64,000 bases of DNA from Delphinapterus leucas (lineage: Eukaryota; Chordata; Mammalia; Artiodactyla; Monodontidae): positions 79,650,526 through 79,714,525 of the forward strand of contig NW_022098076.1 in NCBI RefSeq assembly GCF_002288925.2. Direction: 5' to 3'. The first letter of the stretch is position 1, and the number at the start of each line of letters is the position of its first letter. Below, one piece after another: positions 1 through 10,329 of the stretch. Below the pieces are notes generated by a model. That model saw only the letters and a list, made by a program, of their open reading frames with translations, was not told the DNA's origin and ran no database searches. The position numbers were made by a program, and so were the translations under genes.

Positions 1-2037
1 CACCTCACTACAAATAACTCAATTTCATTTCTTTTTATGGCTGAGTAATATTCCATTGTATATATGTGCCACATCTTCTTTATCCATTCATCTGTTGACG
101 GACACTTAGGTTGCTTCCATATCCTGGCTATTGTAAATAGAGCTGCAATGACAATTGTGGTACATGACTCTTTTTGAATTATGGTTTTCTCAGGGTATAT
201 GCCCAGTAGTGGGACTGCTGGGTCATATGGTAATTCTATTTTTAGGTTTTTAAGGACCCTCCATACTGTTCTCCATAGTGGCTGTATCAATTTGTTGCTA
301 GCATTTTTTTTCTTTTTCATATTGAGCTGCATGAGCTGTTTGTATATTTTGGAGATTAATCCTTTGTCAGTTGCTTCATTTGCAAATATTTTCTCCCATT
401 CTGAGGGCTGTCTTTTTGTCTTGATTGTACTTTCCTTTGCTTTGCAAAAGTTTTAAGTTCCATTAGGTCCCATTTGTTTATTTTTGCTTTTATTTCCATT
501 ACTCTAGGAGGTGGATCAAAAAAGATCTTGCTGTGATTTATATCAAAAAGTGTTCTTCCTATGTTTTCCTCTGATAGTTTTATAGTGTCCGGTCTTACAT
601 TTAGGTCTCGAATCCATTTTGAGTTTACTTTTGTGTATGGTGTTAGAGAGTGTTCTAATTTCATTCTTTTACATGTAGCTGTCCAGTTTTCCCAGCACCA
701 CTTATTGAAGAGACTGTCTTTTCTCCATTGTATATCCTTGCCTCTTTTGGCATAGATTAGTTGACCATAGGTGCGTGGGTTTATCTCTGGGTTTTCTATC
801 CTGTTCCATTGATCTATATTTCTGTTTTTGTGCCAGTACCATATTGCCTTGATTACTGTAGTTTTGTAGTATAGTCTGAAGTCAGGGAGTTTGATTCCTC
901 CAGCTCCATTATTTTCCCTCAAGACTGCTTTGGCTATTCGGGCTCTTTTGTATCTCCATACAAATTTTAAGATTTTTTGTTTTAGTTCTGTAAAAAATGC
1001 CATTGGTAATTTCATAGGGACTGCATTGAATCTGTAGATTGCTTTGGGTAGTATAGTCATTTTCACAATATTGATTCTTCCAATCGAAGAACATGGTATA
1101 TCTCTCCATCTGTTTGTGTCATCTTTGATTTCTTTCATCAGTGTCTTATATTTCCCTCTTAGAACAGCTTTTGCTGCATCCCATAGGTTTTGGATCATCA
1201 TGTTTTCATTGTAATTTGTCTCTAGGTATATTTTGATTTCCTCTTTGATTTCTTCAGTGATCTCTTGGTTATTTAGTAACGTATTGCTCAGCCTCCATGT
1301 ATTTGTGTATTTTACATTTTTTCCCCTGTAACTGATTTCTAATCTCATAGCGTTGTGGTCAGGAAAGATGCTTGATATGACTTCAATTTTCTTAAATTTA
1401 CCGAGGCATCATTTGTGACCCAAGTTGTAATCTATCCTGGAGAATGTTCCGTGTGCACTTGAGAAGAAAGTGTAATCTGCTGTTTTTGGATGGAATGTTC
1501 TATAAATATCAATTAAATCTATCTGGTCTATTGTGTCATTTAAAGCTTCTGTTTCCTTATTTATTTTCATCTTGGATGATCTGTCCATTGGTGTAAGTGA
1601 GGTGTTAAAGTCCCCCATTACTATTGTGTTACTGTCGATTTCCTCTTTTATAGCTGTTAGCAGTTGCCTTATGTATTGAGGTGCTTGTATGTTGGGCGCA
1701 TATGTATTTATAATTCTTATATATTCTTCTTGGATTCATCCCTTGATCATTATGTAGTATCCTTCCTTGTCTCTTGTAACATTCTTTATTTTAAAGTCTA
1801 TATTATCTGATATGAGTATTGTTACTCCAGCTTTTGATTTCCATTTGCATGGAATATCTTTTTCCATCCCCTCACTTTCAGTCTGTATGTGTCCCTAGGT
1901 CTGAAGTGGGTCTGTTGTAGACAACATATAGATGGGTCTTGTTTTTATATCCATTCAGCCAGTCTATGTCTTTTGGTTGGAGCATTTAATCCATTCACGT
2001 TTAAGGTAATTATCAATATGTATGTTCCTATTACCAT
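1..2037 (-). pseudogene. L1 ORF2 (endonuclease/reverse transcriptase) relic lacking the RT domain
   Basis: Intact ORF2 protein is about 1,275 residues: endonuclease, reverse transcriptase and Cys-rich C-terminus, which together carry out target-primed reverse transcription. Here the start ATG is at 2037-2035. The endonuclease is recognisable: CCLQ-THFRPRD near 1890-1930, GDFNTSLTPMDRSS at 1618 and below, and DHNAMRLE near 1345-1365. It carries a frameshift before 1618 and a TGA just past LGHK at about 1409-1411. A 330-codon open frame (1348-356) joins the end of the endonuclease directly to a post-RT segment ([33 protein letters not shown]). The roughly 600 codons with the YADD-type polymerase core are absent. 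The last 300 bases hold the extreme C-terminal region after a second deletion. The expected catalytic Glu of QETH reads Gln, and the SDH motif reads PDH. Confidence 0.9.
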
Positions 2038-2041
2038 TTTC

Positions 2042-3039
2042 TTAATTGTTATGGGTTTGTTTTTGTAGGTCCTTTTCTTCTCTTGTGTTTCCCACTTCGA
2101 GAAGTTCCTTTAGCATTTGTTGTAGAGCTGGTTTGGTGGTGCTGAATTCTCTTAGCTTTTGCTTGTCTGTAAAGTTTTTGATTTCTCCATCGAATCTGAA
2201 TGAGATCCTTGCCGGGTAGAGTAATCTTGGTTGTAGGTTCTTCCCTTTCATCACTTTAAGTATATCATGCCACTCCCTTCTGGCTTGTAGAATTTCTGCT
2301 GAGAAATCAGCTGTTAACCTTATGGGAGTTCCGTTGCATGTTATTTGTCATTTTTCCCTGTTGCTTTTAATAATTTTTCTTTGTCTTTAATTTTTGTCAG
2401 TTTGATTACTATGTGTCTCGGCGTGTTTCTCCTTGGGTTTATCCTGTATGGGACTCTCTGCACTTCCTGGACTTGGGTGGCTATTTGCTTGCCCATGTTA
2501 GGGAAGTTTTCAACTATAATCTCTTCAAATATTTTCTCGGGTCTTTTCTCTCTCTCTTCTCCTTCTGGGACCCCTATTATGCGAATGTTGGTGTGTTTAA
2601 TGTTGTCCCAGAGGTCTCTTAGGCGGTCTTCATTTCTTTTCATTCTTTTTTCATTATTCTGTTTCGTGGCAGTGAATTCCACCATTCTGTCTTCCAGGTC
2701 ACTTATCTGTTCTTCTGCCTCAATTATTCTGCTATTGATTCCTTCTAGTGTACTTTTAATTTCAGTTATTGTATTGTTCATCTCCCTTTGTTTGCTCTTT
2801 AATTCTTCTAGGTCTTTGTTAATCATTTCTTGCATCTTCTCAGTCTTTGCCTCCATTCTTTTTCCAAGGTCCTGGATCATCTTCACTATCATTATTCTGA
2901 ATTCTTTTTCTAGAAGGTTGCCTACGTCCACTTCATTCAGTTGTTTATCTGGGGTTTTCTCTTGTTCCTTCATCTGGTACAAAGTCCTCTGCCTTTTCAT
3001 TTTGTCTGTCCTTCTGTGAATGTGGTTTTCCTTCCACAT
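2042..3039 (-). pseudogene. L1 ORF1 (RNA-binding chaperone), frameshifted relic
   Basis: ORF1 protein normally trimerises through a coiled coil and coats L1 RNA in the cytoplasm. From a Met at 3039 an open frame of 232 codons runs to a stop at 2341-2343. Its first half is a charged coiled coil (KMQEMINKDLEELKSKQ, about residues 65-150). It then shows the RRM-like NIRIIGVPEGEE (about 158) and the start of the C-terminal domain (NFPNMGKQ, RRNTPRHIVIKL). A single-base loss near 2355-2370 shifts the frame. The rest of the C-terminal domain (DILKVMKGKN, QPRLLYPARISFRF) continues in another frame to about 2042. That last part seems to read through the usual stop by roughly 16 codons. The strand and order upstream of ORF2 fit L1. 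Confidence 0.9.
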
Positions 3040-3900
3040 GCTGCAGAATTGTAGTTCTTCTTGCTTCTGCTATCTGCCCTCTGGTGGATGAGGCTATCTA
3101 AGAGGCTTGTGCAAGTTTCCTGATGGGAGGAACTGATCCTGGGTAGAGCTGGGTGTTGCTCTGGTGAGCACAGCTCAGTAAAACTTTAATCCACTTGTCT
3201 GCTGATGGGTGGGGCTGGGTTCCCTCATTTTTGGTTGTTTGGCCTGAGGTGACACAACACTAGAGCCTACCTGGCTCTTTGGTGGGGCTAATGGTGGATT
3301 CTGGGAGGGCTCACGCCAAGGAACACTTCCAGAATTTCTGCTGCCAGTGTCCTTGTCCTCACAATGAGACACAGCCACCCCCCGCCTCTGCAGGAGACCC
3401 TCCAACACTAGCAGGTAGGTCTGGTTCAGTCTCCTATGGGGGTCACTGCTCCCCCCCTGGGTCCCGATGCACACACTACTTTGTGTGTGCCCTCCAAGAG
3501 TGGAGTCTATGTTTCCCCCAGTCCTGTCAAAGTCCTGCAATCAAATCCTGCTGCCCTTCAAAGTCTGATTCTCTAGGGATTCCTCCTCCTGTTGCCAGAC
3601 CCCCAGGTTGGGAAGCCTGACGTGGGACTCAGAATCCTCACTCCAGTGGGTGGACTTCTGTGGTATAAGTGTTCTCCAGTTTGTGAGTCACCCACCCAGC
3701 AATTATAGGATTTGATTTTATTGTGATTGCACCCCTCCTACCACCTAATTGTGGCTTCTCCCCGTCTTTGGATATGGGGTATCTTTTTTGGTGAGTTCCA
3801 GTGTCTTCCTGTCGATGATTGTTCAGCAGTTAGTTGTGATTCCAGTGCTCTCGCAAGAGGGAGTGAGCACACATCCTTCTACTCCACCATTTGAACCAGT
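3040..3900 (-). promoter_or_regulatory. L1 5' UTR / internal promoter region
   Basis: This segment upstream of the ORF1 Met is GC-richer than its surroundings. It has the sequence character of a cetartiodactyl L1 5' UTR, ending near 3890-3900 beside an inverted CCATTTG/CAAATGG pair. In this family the 5' UTR carries the internal RNA polymerase II promoter. The open frames seen in it on either strand (for example 3175-3540 minus) match no L1 protein. Activity cannot be judged from the sequence. Confidence 0.7.
3074..3087 (-). promoter_or_regulatory. CTCF-like motif inside the L1 5' UTR
   Basis: On the minus strand the 14 bases CCACCAGAGGGCAG match the core CTCF consensus (CCNSNAGRKGGCRS) at every position. 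It sits 35 bases upstream of the ORF1 Met. The motif match is seen; binding is not known. Confidence 0.5.
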
Positions 3901-4574
3901 CTCCAAATGGTGACTCTTATATGATCAGCTAGAGGAGAGGGAGCAGCCAGAGCTTGGTTTCAGATGGTTAATCCTTGTTTTGTGGGTAAAGGATGAAAGT
4001 GTTTGGCAGCTGCACTACAGCCTCATTCGGGAGGTGGCTTTGAAAGCTAAAGGTGAGGGAAAACCATCCAATAGGCAGAGAGTTAGGTACAGCACCTGAT
4101 CGTCCACTTTGTGGGGAAAGGGAAGGGGCCTGACTCACGGGTAGGGATGAATGGCCTGGCCATCTGGGCAAAGACCTGGAATGAAAAAGACTGAGATATC
4201 AGGACGAGGAGAAGTTTGGGGATGGATGGACACAGAAGTGGATAGCAAGTGTGGAGACCTTTGCATTACATCATAATGCCAACCTAAACTAATCAGGAAG
4301 TTATAAGTTTTGCATAGTTATAATCTTTGCTTTTAATATAATTTATTTGTAAGTTTATACAATTTAATTTTTAATAATAAGCCAGCATGTAAAATTCCTC
4401 AAAATTTAACAATGACTCTTGCTGGTAGGAGCCAGCTCCGATGCACCACCAGACCTGGAACTGACTTGGTTAAGTTTTTTGCTAAAAGGCAGAAGGAGGA
4501 ATCAGGATACATAATATGTCATGTAATAGGAAAATAAAGATAGTAAAATATTTGCACATTTAACTGTGTGGCTT
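3901..4574. other. Unassigned sequence with no recognised gene
   Basis: This is single-copy-looking, AT-rich DNA in its right half (4320-4400). I recognise no repeat family, splice-bounded exon or conserved open frame here. Confidence 0.4.
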
Positions 4575-4589
4575 TTAAAACTTACATTG

Positions 4590-4873
4590 TGGGCTTCCCT
4601 GGTGACGCAGTGGTTGAGAATCTGCCTGCCAACGCAGGTGACACGGGTTCGAGCCCTGGTCTGGGAAGATCCCACATGCCGCGGAGCAACTAGGCCCGTG
4701 AGCCACAACTACTGAGCTTGCGCGTCTGGAGCCTGTGCTCCGCAACGAGAGGCTGCGACAGTGAGAGGCCCGCGCACCGCAATGAAGAGTGGCCCCCGCT
4801 TGCCGCAACTAGAGAAAGCCCTCACACAGAAACGAAGACCCAACACAGCCAAAAATAAATAAATAAATAAAAC
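4590..4873 (+). mobile_element. CHR-type SINE, long form
   Basis: This is a tRNA-derived SINE: a promoter head with B-box GGTTCGAGCCC, a middle unit, then a tail reading AACGAAGACCCAACACAGCC followed by (AAAT)n. A perfect 15-base duplication TTAAAACTTACATTG flanks it (4575-4589 and 4874-4888), so both ends are original. L1 machinery supplies reverse transcriptase for such elements. Confidence 0.93.
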
Positions 4874-4888
4874 TTAAAACTTACATTG

Positions 4889-5152
4889 CTACATTTTCTT
4901 TATTGAGGTGTTTCAAGAAGGAGTGAAAAATGTTAGCATAAAGCTCAAAGCTTGGGGAAGACAGGCCCATGTCAATTTAAAACAATATAAGCAGCCAGTA
5001 ACTCCATGGAAAGACATTTTATGCAGTAGTGTATTGTATGCTAATGTGATTAAATGCATCATTCTGAAATTCTGAGAGCGTTCATTTCTCTGTGCTTTCT
5101 TTATTCACCAGGAGCAGGATCTTTTACAACTCACAGCATCAGCCACTTTACT
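4889..5152. other. Unassigned spacer
   Basis: I see no recognisable repeat or gene between the two SINEs. Confidence 0.3.
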
Positions 5153-5159
5153 TCATAAA

Positions 5160-5369
5160 CTTTTTTTTTTTTTTTTGCAGTACGCGGGCCTCTCACTGTT
5201 GTGGCCTCTCCCGTTGCGGAGCACAGGCTCCGGACGCGCAGGCCCAGCGGCCATGGCTCACAGGCTCAGCCGCTCTGCGGCATGTGGGACCTTCCCGGAC
5301 CGGGGCACGAACCCGTGTCCCCTGCATTGGCAGGCGGACTCTCAACCACTGCGCCACCAGGGAAGCCCT
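5160..5369 (-). mobile_element. CHR-type SINE, short form
   Basis: This is a minus-strand copy: poly(T) at 5160-5177 is the A-tail, and the head ends in CCACCAGGGAAGCCC near 5369. It has the short-form B-box (GGTTCGTGCCCC on the element strand) and lacks the AACGAAGACCC tail of the long form. A weak TTCATAA repeat flanks it. Confidence 0.92.
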
Positions 5370-5545
5370 AATTCATAATCTTGATTAAGTTTATTTAATC
5401 TGAAATTAAATCAAAGCAAAATAAATCAAGGCAAATTCTTCTTAGCATTCACATTACATCTATGACTATAAAAAACCTGGAAAGAATAAAACTGAACTAA
5501 TTCTGAAAATTTTACTTGTCTTCAATGGCTTAAAAAGCCAGCAGA

Positions 5546-5620
5546 CTGATTCACTTCGTTATAAAGCAGAAACAAACACACCACTGAAAAGCAATTATAC
5601 TCCAATAAAGATGTTAAAAA
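5546..5620 (+). mobile_element. Extremely 5'-truncated L1 insertion (about 75 bp)
   Basis: The insert contains only the last bases of an L1 3' UTR, ending in ACTCCAATAAAGATGTT plus A-tail. It is flanked by a perfect 14-base duplication AAAAAGCCAGCAGA (5532-5545 and 5621-5634). That makes it a bona fide target-primed insertion and not a chance match. Confidence 0.85.
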
Positions 5621-5634
5621 AAAAAGCCAGCAGA

Positions 5635-8119
5635 ATATATAATATGATAAAACATAAAGAGCTCATTTGAAGAGCGATTAAGTAAATACCTAGTAGCCAA
5701 GCTAAATTAGTAAAGAAGTGAGGAGTCAATGCAAATGATAGAAAAAAATATCATTTGGAGAGCAGCGTGTTTTAAGATGCACATTGCAACTAGTTCATAT
5801 TCTTATTCTGTCTTTCTCATGGACCACACTAGAGGGCGAACTTTGTCTTCTCTATAAATGTTCCCAATGCACATCTTTGTAAAGGGGTAAAACGGTCTTG
5901 GCTAAGGAAGATTGCTAATTTTCAGGGACTCTTTAAAACAACTGAGTAAGCAATTAGAAAAACTGGAATCAAAGGCTGCCAGGAAAACACAGTGTTTTAA
6001 AAGCAGAAGCCAATTTGAAAAACAAAACAAAACAAACAAAAAAATACCCTGTCCTGCATCAATGATTAATAAGCTTTGTATTTGGCACTTTATAAAGTGT
6101 GTTATGAAATTTGTCCCTCCATATTCTTACAGAGACTGTATATGTTTTAGTCCATTTTTAAGCTGAGGAAATTGAAGCTCAGGGATTTTAAGAAATCAGC
6201 TCAAGGTCAAACAGGTTTAAAGGAAGCAACTGAGTCAAGGCACGATCTAAACCAGTTCTCTTTTCATGCTTGTCGCCCACCCCACAATCCTCAGTAGCCT
6301 TTCATCAAAGAACTCAGGACATCCCAGGGCAGAAACCAGGCTAGCCATTCTTACATGAACAAACTAGACGCTGGATGTCCCTGCTTTATAAGAGCTAATG
6401 AGCAGAAACCTTTCCTGACATCTGTTCTCTCTCTTAAGGCTATGTTTAAATCATTGACTTAAAATACAATTGTGATACATGGATGATCATTTTGCCCCGG
6501 GAAAAATACAATAGGGTATGCACTAATTTATTTACTTACATTAAATAAAGCTTTATAAAGAAACTCTTTAAGTTCCAATCCAAATTAAGAGAAAATATAA
6601 ATTAGAATGTGATTACTTAAGTCACAGAGGAACCATTGCTTTCAAAAGGATTCACTCCAGGGTTCCCTTGAACCGAGAGCTGCCCAGCTGTATGTTAAAT
6701 GATCCCATTTACTATGCAAGACTCAATTTACATAGAAAATGCCCAGAAAGAGAGCTGTTATCCGAGATGCATCTGCACTGTACTTTGTATAGCAGCAAGA
6801 TTTAAATTTATGGAAAATACCACATGGGAAAGAATCTACAGCAGCGTATGGCTCCACCTCCGGCCCATAAATGGTGAGGCTGAAATGATTCTAAAGTTTC
6901 ATCTGGTTCTTTCCCTTGCCCCCAGTTGCAGACCTGGAACTAAGTTATCTTAGGCAGCTATCTCTCTGGCTGAAAACAGCCATCAGAAGTATCCACAGCC
7001 TCCTACGGAAGCGCCATTCTCCTCCTCCACAACGCAATCCACTTGGGCCCAGAAATGTAGCAGATGCCCAGAGCTGATTAAAGAAAAGACTCGGTCGGTC
7101 TTTCCCTTCATGGAGTTTATGTCCCACCCATCACCAGGTGCTTACGTGCCTCCTCGTGCAAAACACAAGCAAACCACCAGCGATGGGACTGAGCGATATA
7201 ACGCGTGTGATTGGATGATTTAGTCACGTGTTCCCTACTCTTGGGCAGATGCTCACGTGCCTGTCAGGCATTTTGTTTTGTCCACAGTGTTTCTCCCCTC
7301 TTTGTAGAGGGCTTGGGGAAGAGGTGCAATGAAAAGGAAATTGGTGGAAAACAAGAAACAAAAAAAGAGAGACGTTTTCTGAGTACCTATTAGAAATGTG
7401 TTTACTTTCTATTTATGTATTCACTTGTTTGTTTATGTATTTATTACCTTGCCTCATTCTAAAAAGATATTTAAAGCAGCATATGATACAAGCACCACAT
7501 CATTATAAAAATAGAAAATCGGAGGGAAGGAGAGAAAAGGAAACTAAGATAAGGGAAAGGTTAGTATTCCAATAACGTGATAAAATCCTATACATTTTGG
7601 TAGAGTTCTGCAAAAATATTTCTAGAAAGACATTCCTGAATATCAGGCAGGCTTTTAAAATCCTAAACGGGTTTGGTTCTCAGCAAGCCATTCCAAAGGG
7701 GCAACACTGTTGGTTACACAATTTACATCAGATTAAAGAGCAGAGCAGCTCTTCCAAAGAGACCCAGTTCATCCGGGTACCAAGGCCTCTGAGAAATCTC
7801 TTCCTTCAGTTCTCAACTTGCAGGCACCACCCCAACAGTAAGCTCAACAAAGTAAGCTTTGGAGATCTGTAGTAGGCTGGTGGCCCAATGATAAAACTCA
7901 GCCTAAAGAAAGGGGTTCTGTGAGGGCAAAGCAATGTAGAGGTTAGACAATGCTGTGCGGGGGCAGGAGGTTGCAAATAGAGGAAGGAAAGAGAAAAGAA
8001 GGGATGTAGCAGGATGTACAGGGCAGGATCAACATCTTCTGGATGCAGAGGGAGTAGGAGGGAAGCAGAGAAGGGACATGTGGGCTTAAAAGTCATCCTC
8101 TTCCTCAGGCAGATCTTAA
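5635..8119. other. Unassigned AT-rich region with a probable MIR
   Basis: Around 6130-6290 there is a MIR-like core (GAGGAAATTGAAGCTCAGGGA followed by a CTCAAGGTCA-type stretch). The remainder holds short open frames with no recognised domain and no convincing exon structure. Confidence 0.4.
5826..5839 (+). promoter_or_regulatory. CTCF-like motif, weaker match
   Basis: ACACTAGAGGGCGA matches the core CTCF consensus except at the first and last positions. It lies outside recognised repeats. Confidence 0.3.
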
Positions 8120-8548
8120 TGTCATAGGGAAGAATCTCTGGATTCTATTACAAGTTAATCCCTAAAGGGATGTTGCCTATAAGTTTAAATTATACATAAT
8201 GGCCTATCCCTGGGAACCCTGCCTCCCAGGTAATGAGCATTAAGCTAAAATACCTTTGTTTAGTTCACAGGAAACATCCTGACCAGGCCCACCTATGAAT
8301 GGTTGCTGGAAGGAAGAAATGAACACATCACCTCTGGAACTAAGAAATGTTTGACTTTACTCTCACCTCTTTGAGTATAAAAGAAGCCTGAATTCTAATT
8401 CAGACAAGATGGTTCTTTGGACAGTAGTCCACTATCTTCTCAGTCTGCTGGCTTTCCAAATAAAGTCTCTATTCTTTGCCTAAAAAACTCGTCTCTCGAT
8501 TTATTGGCCTGTCGCGCTGCGAGCAATACAAGCTTGGACTCAGTTACA
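8120..8548 (+). mobile_element. Solo LTR of an ERV1-like endogenous retrovirus
   Basis: This is a 429-base LTR in the plus direction, running from TGTCATAGGG to ...CAGTTACA. It contains a TATA box (TATAAAA, 8376-8382) and a poly(A) signal (AATAAA, 8459-8464). A U5-like segment follows, reading CGATTTATTGGCCTGTCG and GAGCAATACAAGCTTGGACTC. The flanking 4-mers are TTAA (8116-8119) and CTAA (8549-8552), consistent with the 4-base duplication of gammaretrovirus-like integrases plus one mutation. No gag, pol or env lies next to it, so it is a recombined solo LTR. It could in principle still act as a promoter. Confidence 0.8.
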
Positions 8549-10320
8549 CTAACACTGTCTCTCCCATTTCGGAGGAAGGAAGACCAGCCAAACCCTTTCT
8601 AGGATTTCAGTGTCTGCCTACATTTGAAAAGAGGAGGGAGTTCAGATCAGTGAAGTATGCTCTGTGGGGCTGTGGTCTGGCCCACTGACCGTGACTCCTG
8701 TGTCCCGTGGCCTGGTTGCAAGCCCTAAAATACCATAGTAAAAAGACATGTAAGAACTAAGTGAAAAGCCAGGAGGAAGGTTGTATGTGAATGTGGGTGT
8801 GGAGAGTTCCCATGGTTGATCAACCTTAGTGCCTGAGAAGAACTGTGTTGGAATACAGGGCTTCCTGATCATTTCCAGATGGTGGCATGCATGGAAAGTA
8901 CAGTACTCATGGCCAGAGGGGCCAGCTGGGGACTTAGACTGTCACAGCCTCACCTGGCTACCCCTAGCACACCAGTACCTCCTCAACCCTCTCACCCCAT
9001 CAAGGCATGTTGCCATGGGAAGTCCTGCTAATGGAAAGACCCCCTGGACAGAAAGGTGGGTTCAAGCCCTCATCTAGTCAGCCATGAAGTTCTGTCCATT
9101 TCCCCTAAGAAAGACTGCAGTCAAGGTCCAAAGCACTGTGGGAACATAGAAGAAAGGAGAAAATTCTAAATGAGTGATTGGGGAAGTAGCATTTAAACTG
9201 AACCTTCAAGAAAGACTATGTGTGTTTTTTTATTATTATTATGCAAGCTTCTCAAGGGAAGAAAGCTTTATCTACCCTCCTATCTCTGTGCCCACTTCTG
9301 AGCTGGCCCCCCGCATAACGGATGCTGGATGTGCTGATTTAACAACCATCTGTGGAATGCATGGAGACTCAAGAGCTTTCCCTCAATTTAAGTGGAGACC
9401 CAGATGATGTCCTCTAGCAGATGCTGGAAATTCTGTAGGCAGAGTCAGCCTCTGGATGAGCAGCCTCTGCGGTAGCACTGGGTCCACACTTAGAAGGACC
9501 CTGTGCTTGGTGTCGTGCTCTGCTGTCGCCTTTTTGAATTTCTTAATAATTTGTGAACAAGGGGCCTGCATTTTCATTTCGCACTGCGCCCTGCAAATTA
9601 TGTAGGCAATCTGGCTGTAGCTTTTATCCTTTGCCAAAGGACACTATTGGTCCCTGTGGAGTAGGTACTGACAGGGTGTTTCAGGGTTATCGACAAGGGG
9701 CCATCTTCCAAATAGAGGAGGCGTCCTAAAAACTACCTGCATAATGGAAGAGAACATGAGAAAAGTGCCTCAGATTGGACAAAGTCTTCTTCCAACAATC
9801 GTACAATGCCACACCTCGGCTTTGGATCATGAAGCAGAGCCTGAACACTTTACCATTTCCCCACCAGCAATTTTTCACCACGTTGTACCCTTTCTTCTAT
9901 CCAAATCCTAGAAGAACCCCCCACAAAATTCACCTTCCTCATTGTTTAGTAGGCATAGTTATTCTTTCTAGACCCCTCTTTAACTGCAAGCTCCTTCAGA
10001 GAAGGGCTTCACCTTCTCTCCCTTTACATCCCACACCGCAAAGTGCCCTATTATAAATACAGTGGTCAAACAATAATAGTAAGATCTTACAATTGCATCC
10101 CTTTGCACGGTAAAAATACTTTTGCGTAAATTGTCTTATTTGATGATTGCAATAACCCCATGAGTTTGGCAGGGCATCTGTAAAGGGAAAACACTCCTGT
10201 GTTTCCCCTTTACTCACAAGCATAATACTTGTGACACAAGACGCTTGGGGTTTCAACACATCAAGCAATTCTGTGACACCAGCTGGGTCTCCTACAATTC
10301 AATTCACTTCTGACACTATC
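8549..10320. other. Mostly unassigned, with L2/MIR-like fragments
   Basis: From about 9900 to 10165 the sequence resembles an L2 3' portion followed by a MIR-like segment (AATTGTCTTATTTGATGATTG). I see no gene in the rest. Confidence 0.35.
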
Positions 10321-10329
10321 TACCTGGCC

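Larger units (their letters stand above)
1..3900 (-). mobile_element. LINE-1 element, 5' end present, internally deleted, 3' end off the window
   Basis: This is a non-LTR retrotransposon read on the minus strand. It contains a GC-richer 5' UTR (about 3040-3900), an ORF1 relic (2042-3039), an ORF2 start at 2037 and ORF2 pieces down to base 1. The base-1 end still lies inside the ORF2 C-terminal coding region (the [15 protein letters not shown] segment, about 20-80), so the 3' UTR and poly(A) are outside the window. An intact L1 would need about 6 kb. Here ORF2 is shortened by two internal deletions, with junctions near 1150-1160 and near 300-310. Frameshifts and stops in both ORFs show it is not autonomous. 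The 5' UTR type is the one seen in cetartiodactyl L1s; the family assignment is from memory. Confidence 0.93.

Noticed and set aside
2345..3019. 224-codon plus-strand open frame antisense to L1 ORF1
   Set aside because: It is the reverse complement of the ORF1 coiled-coil region, low-complexity (Ser/Leu/Ile/Phe-rich) and matches no known protein. It is a shadow frame.
3175..3620. Overlapping open frames on both strands in the L1 5' UTR
   Set aside because: They lie in the untranslated region of the element, lack domains and run on both strands at once, as expected in GC-richer DNA.
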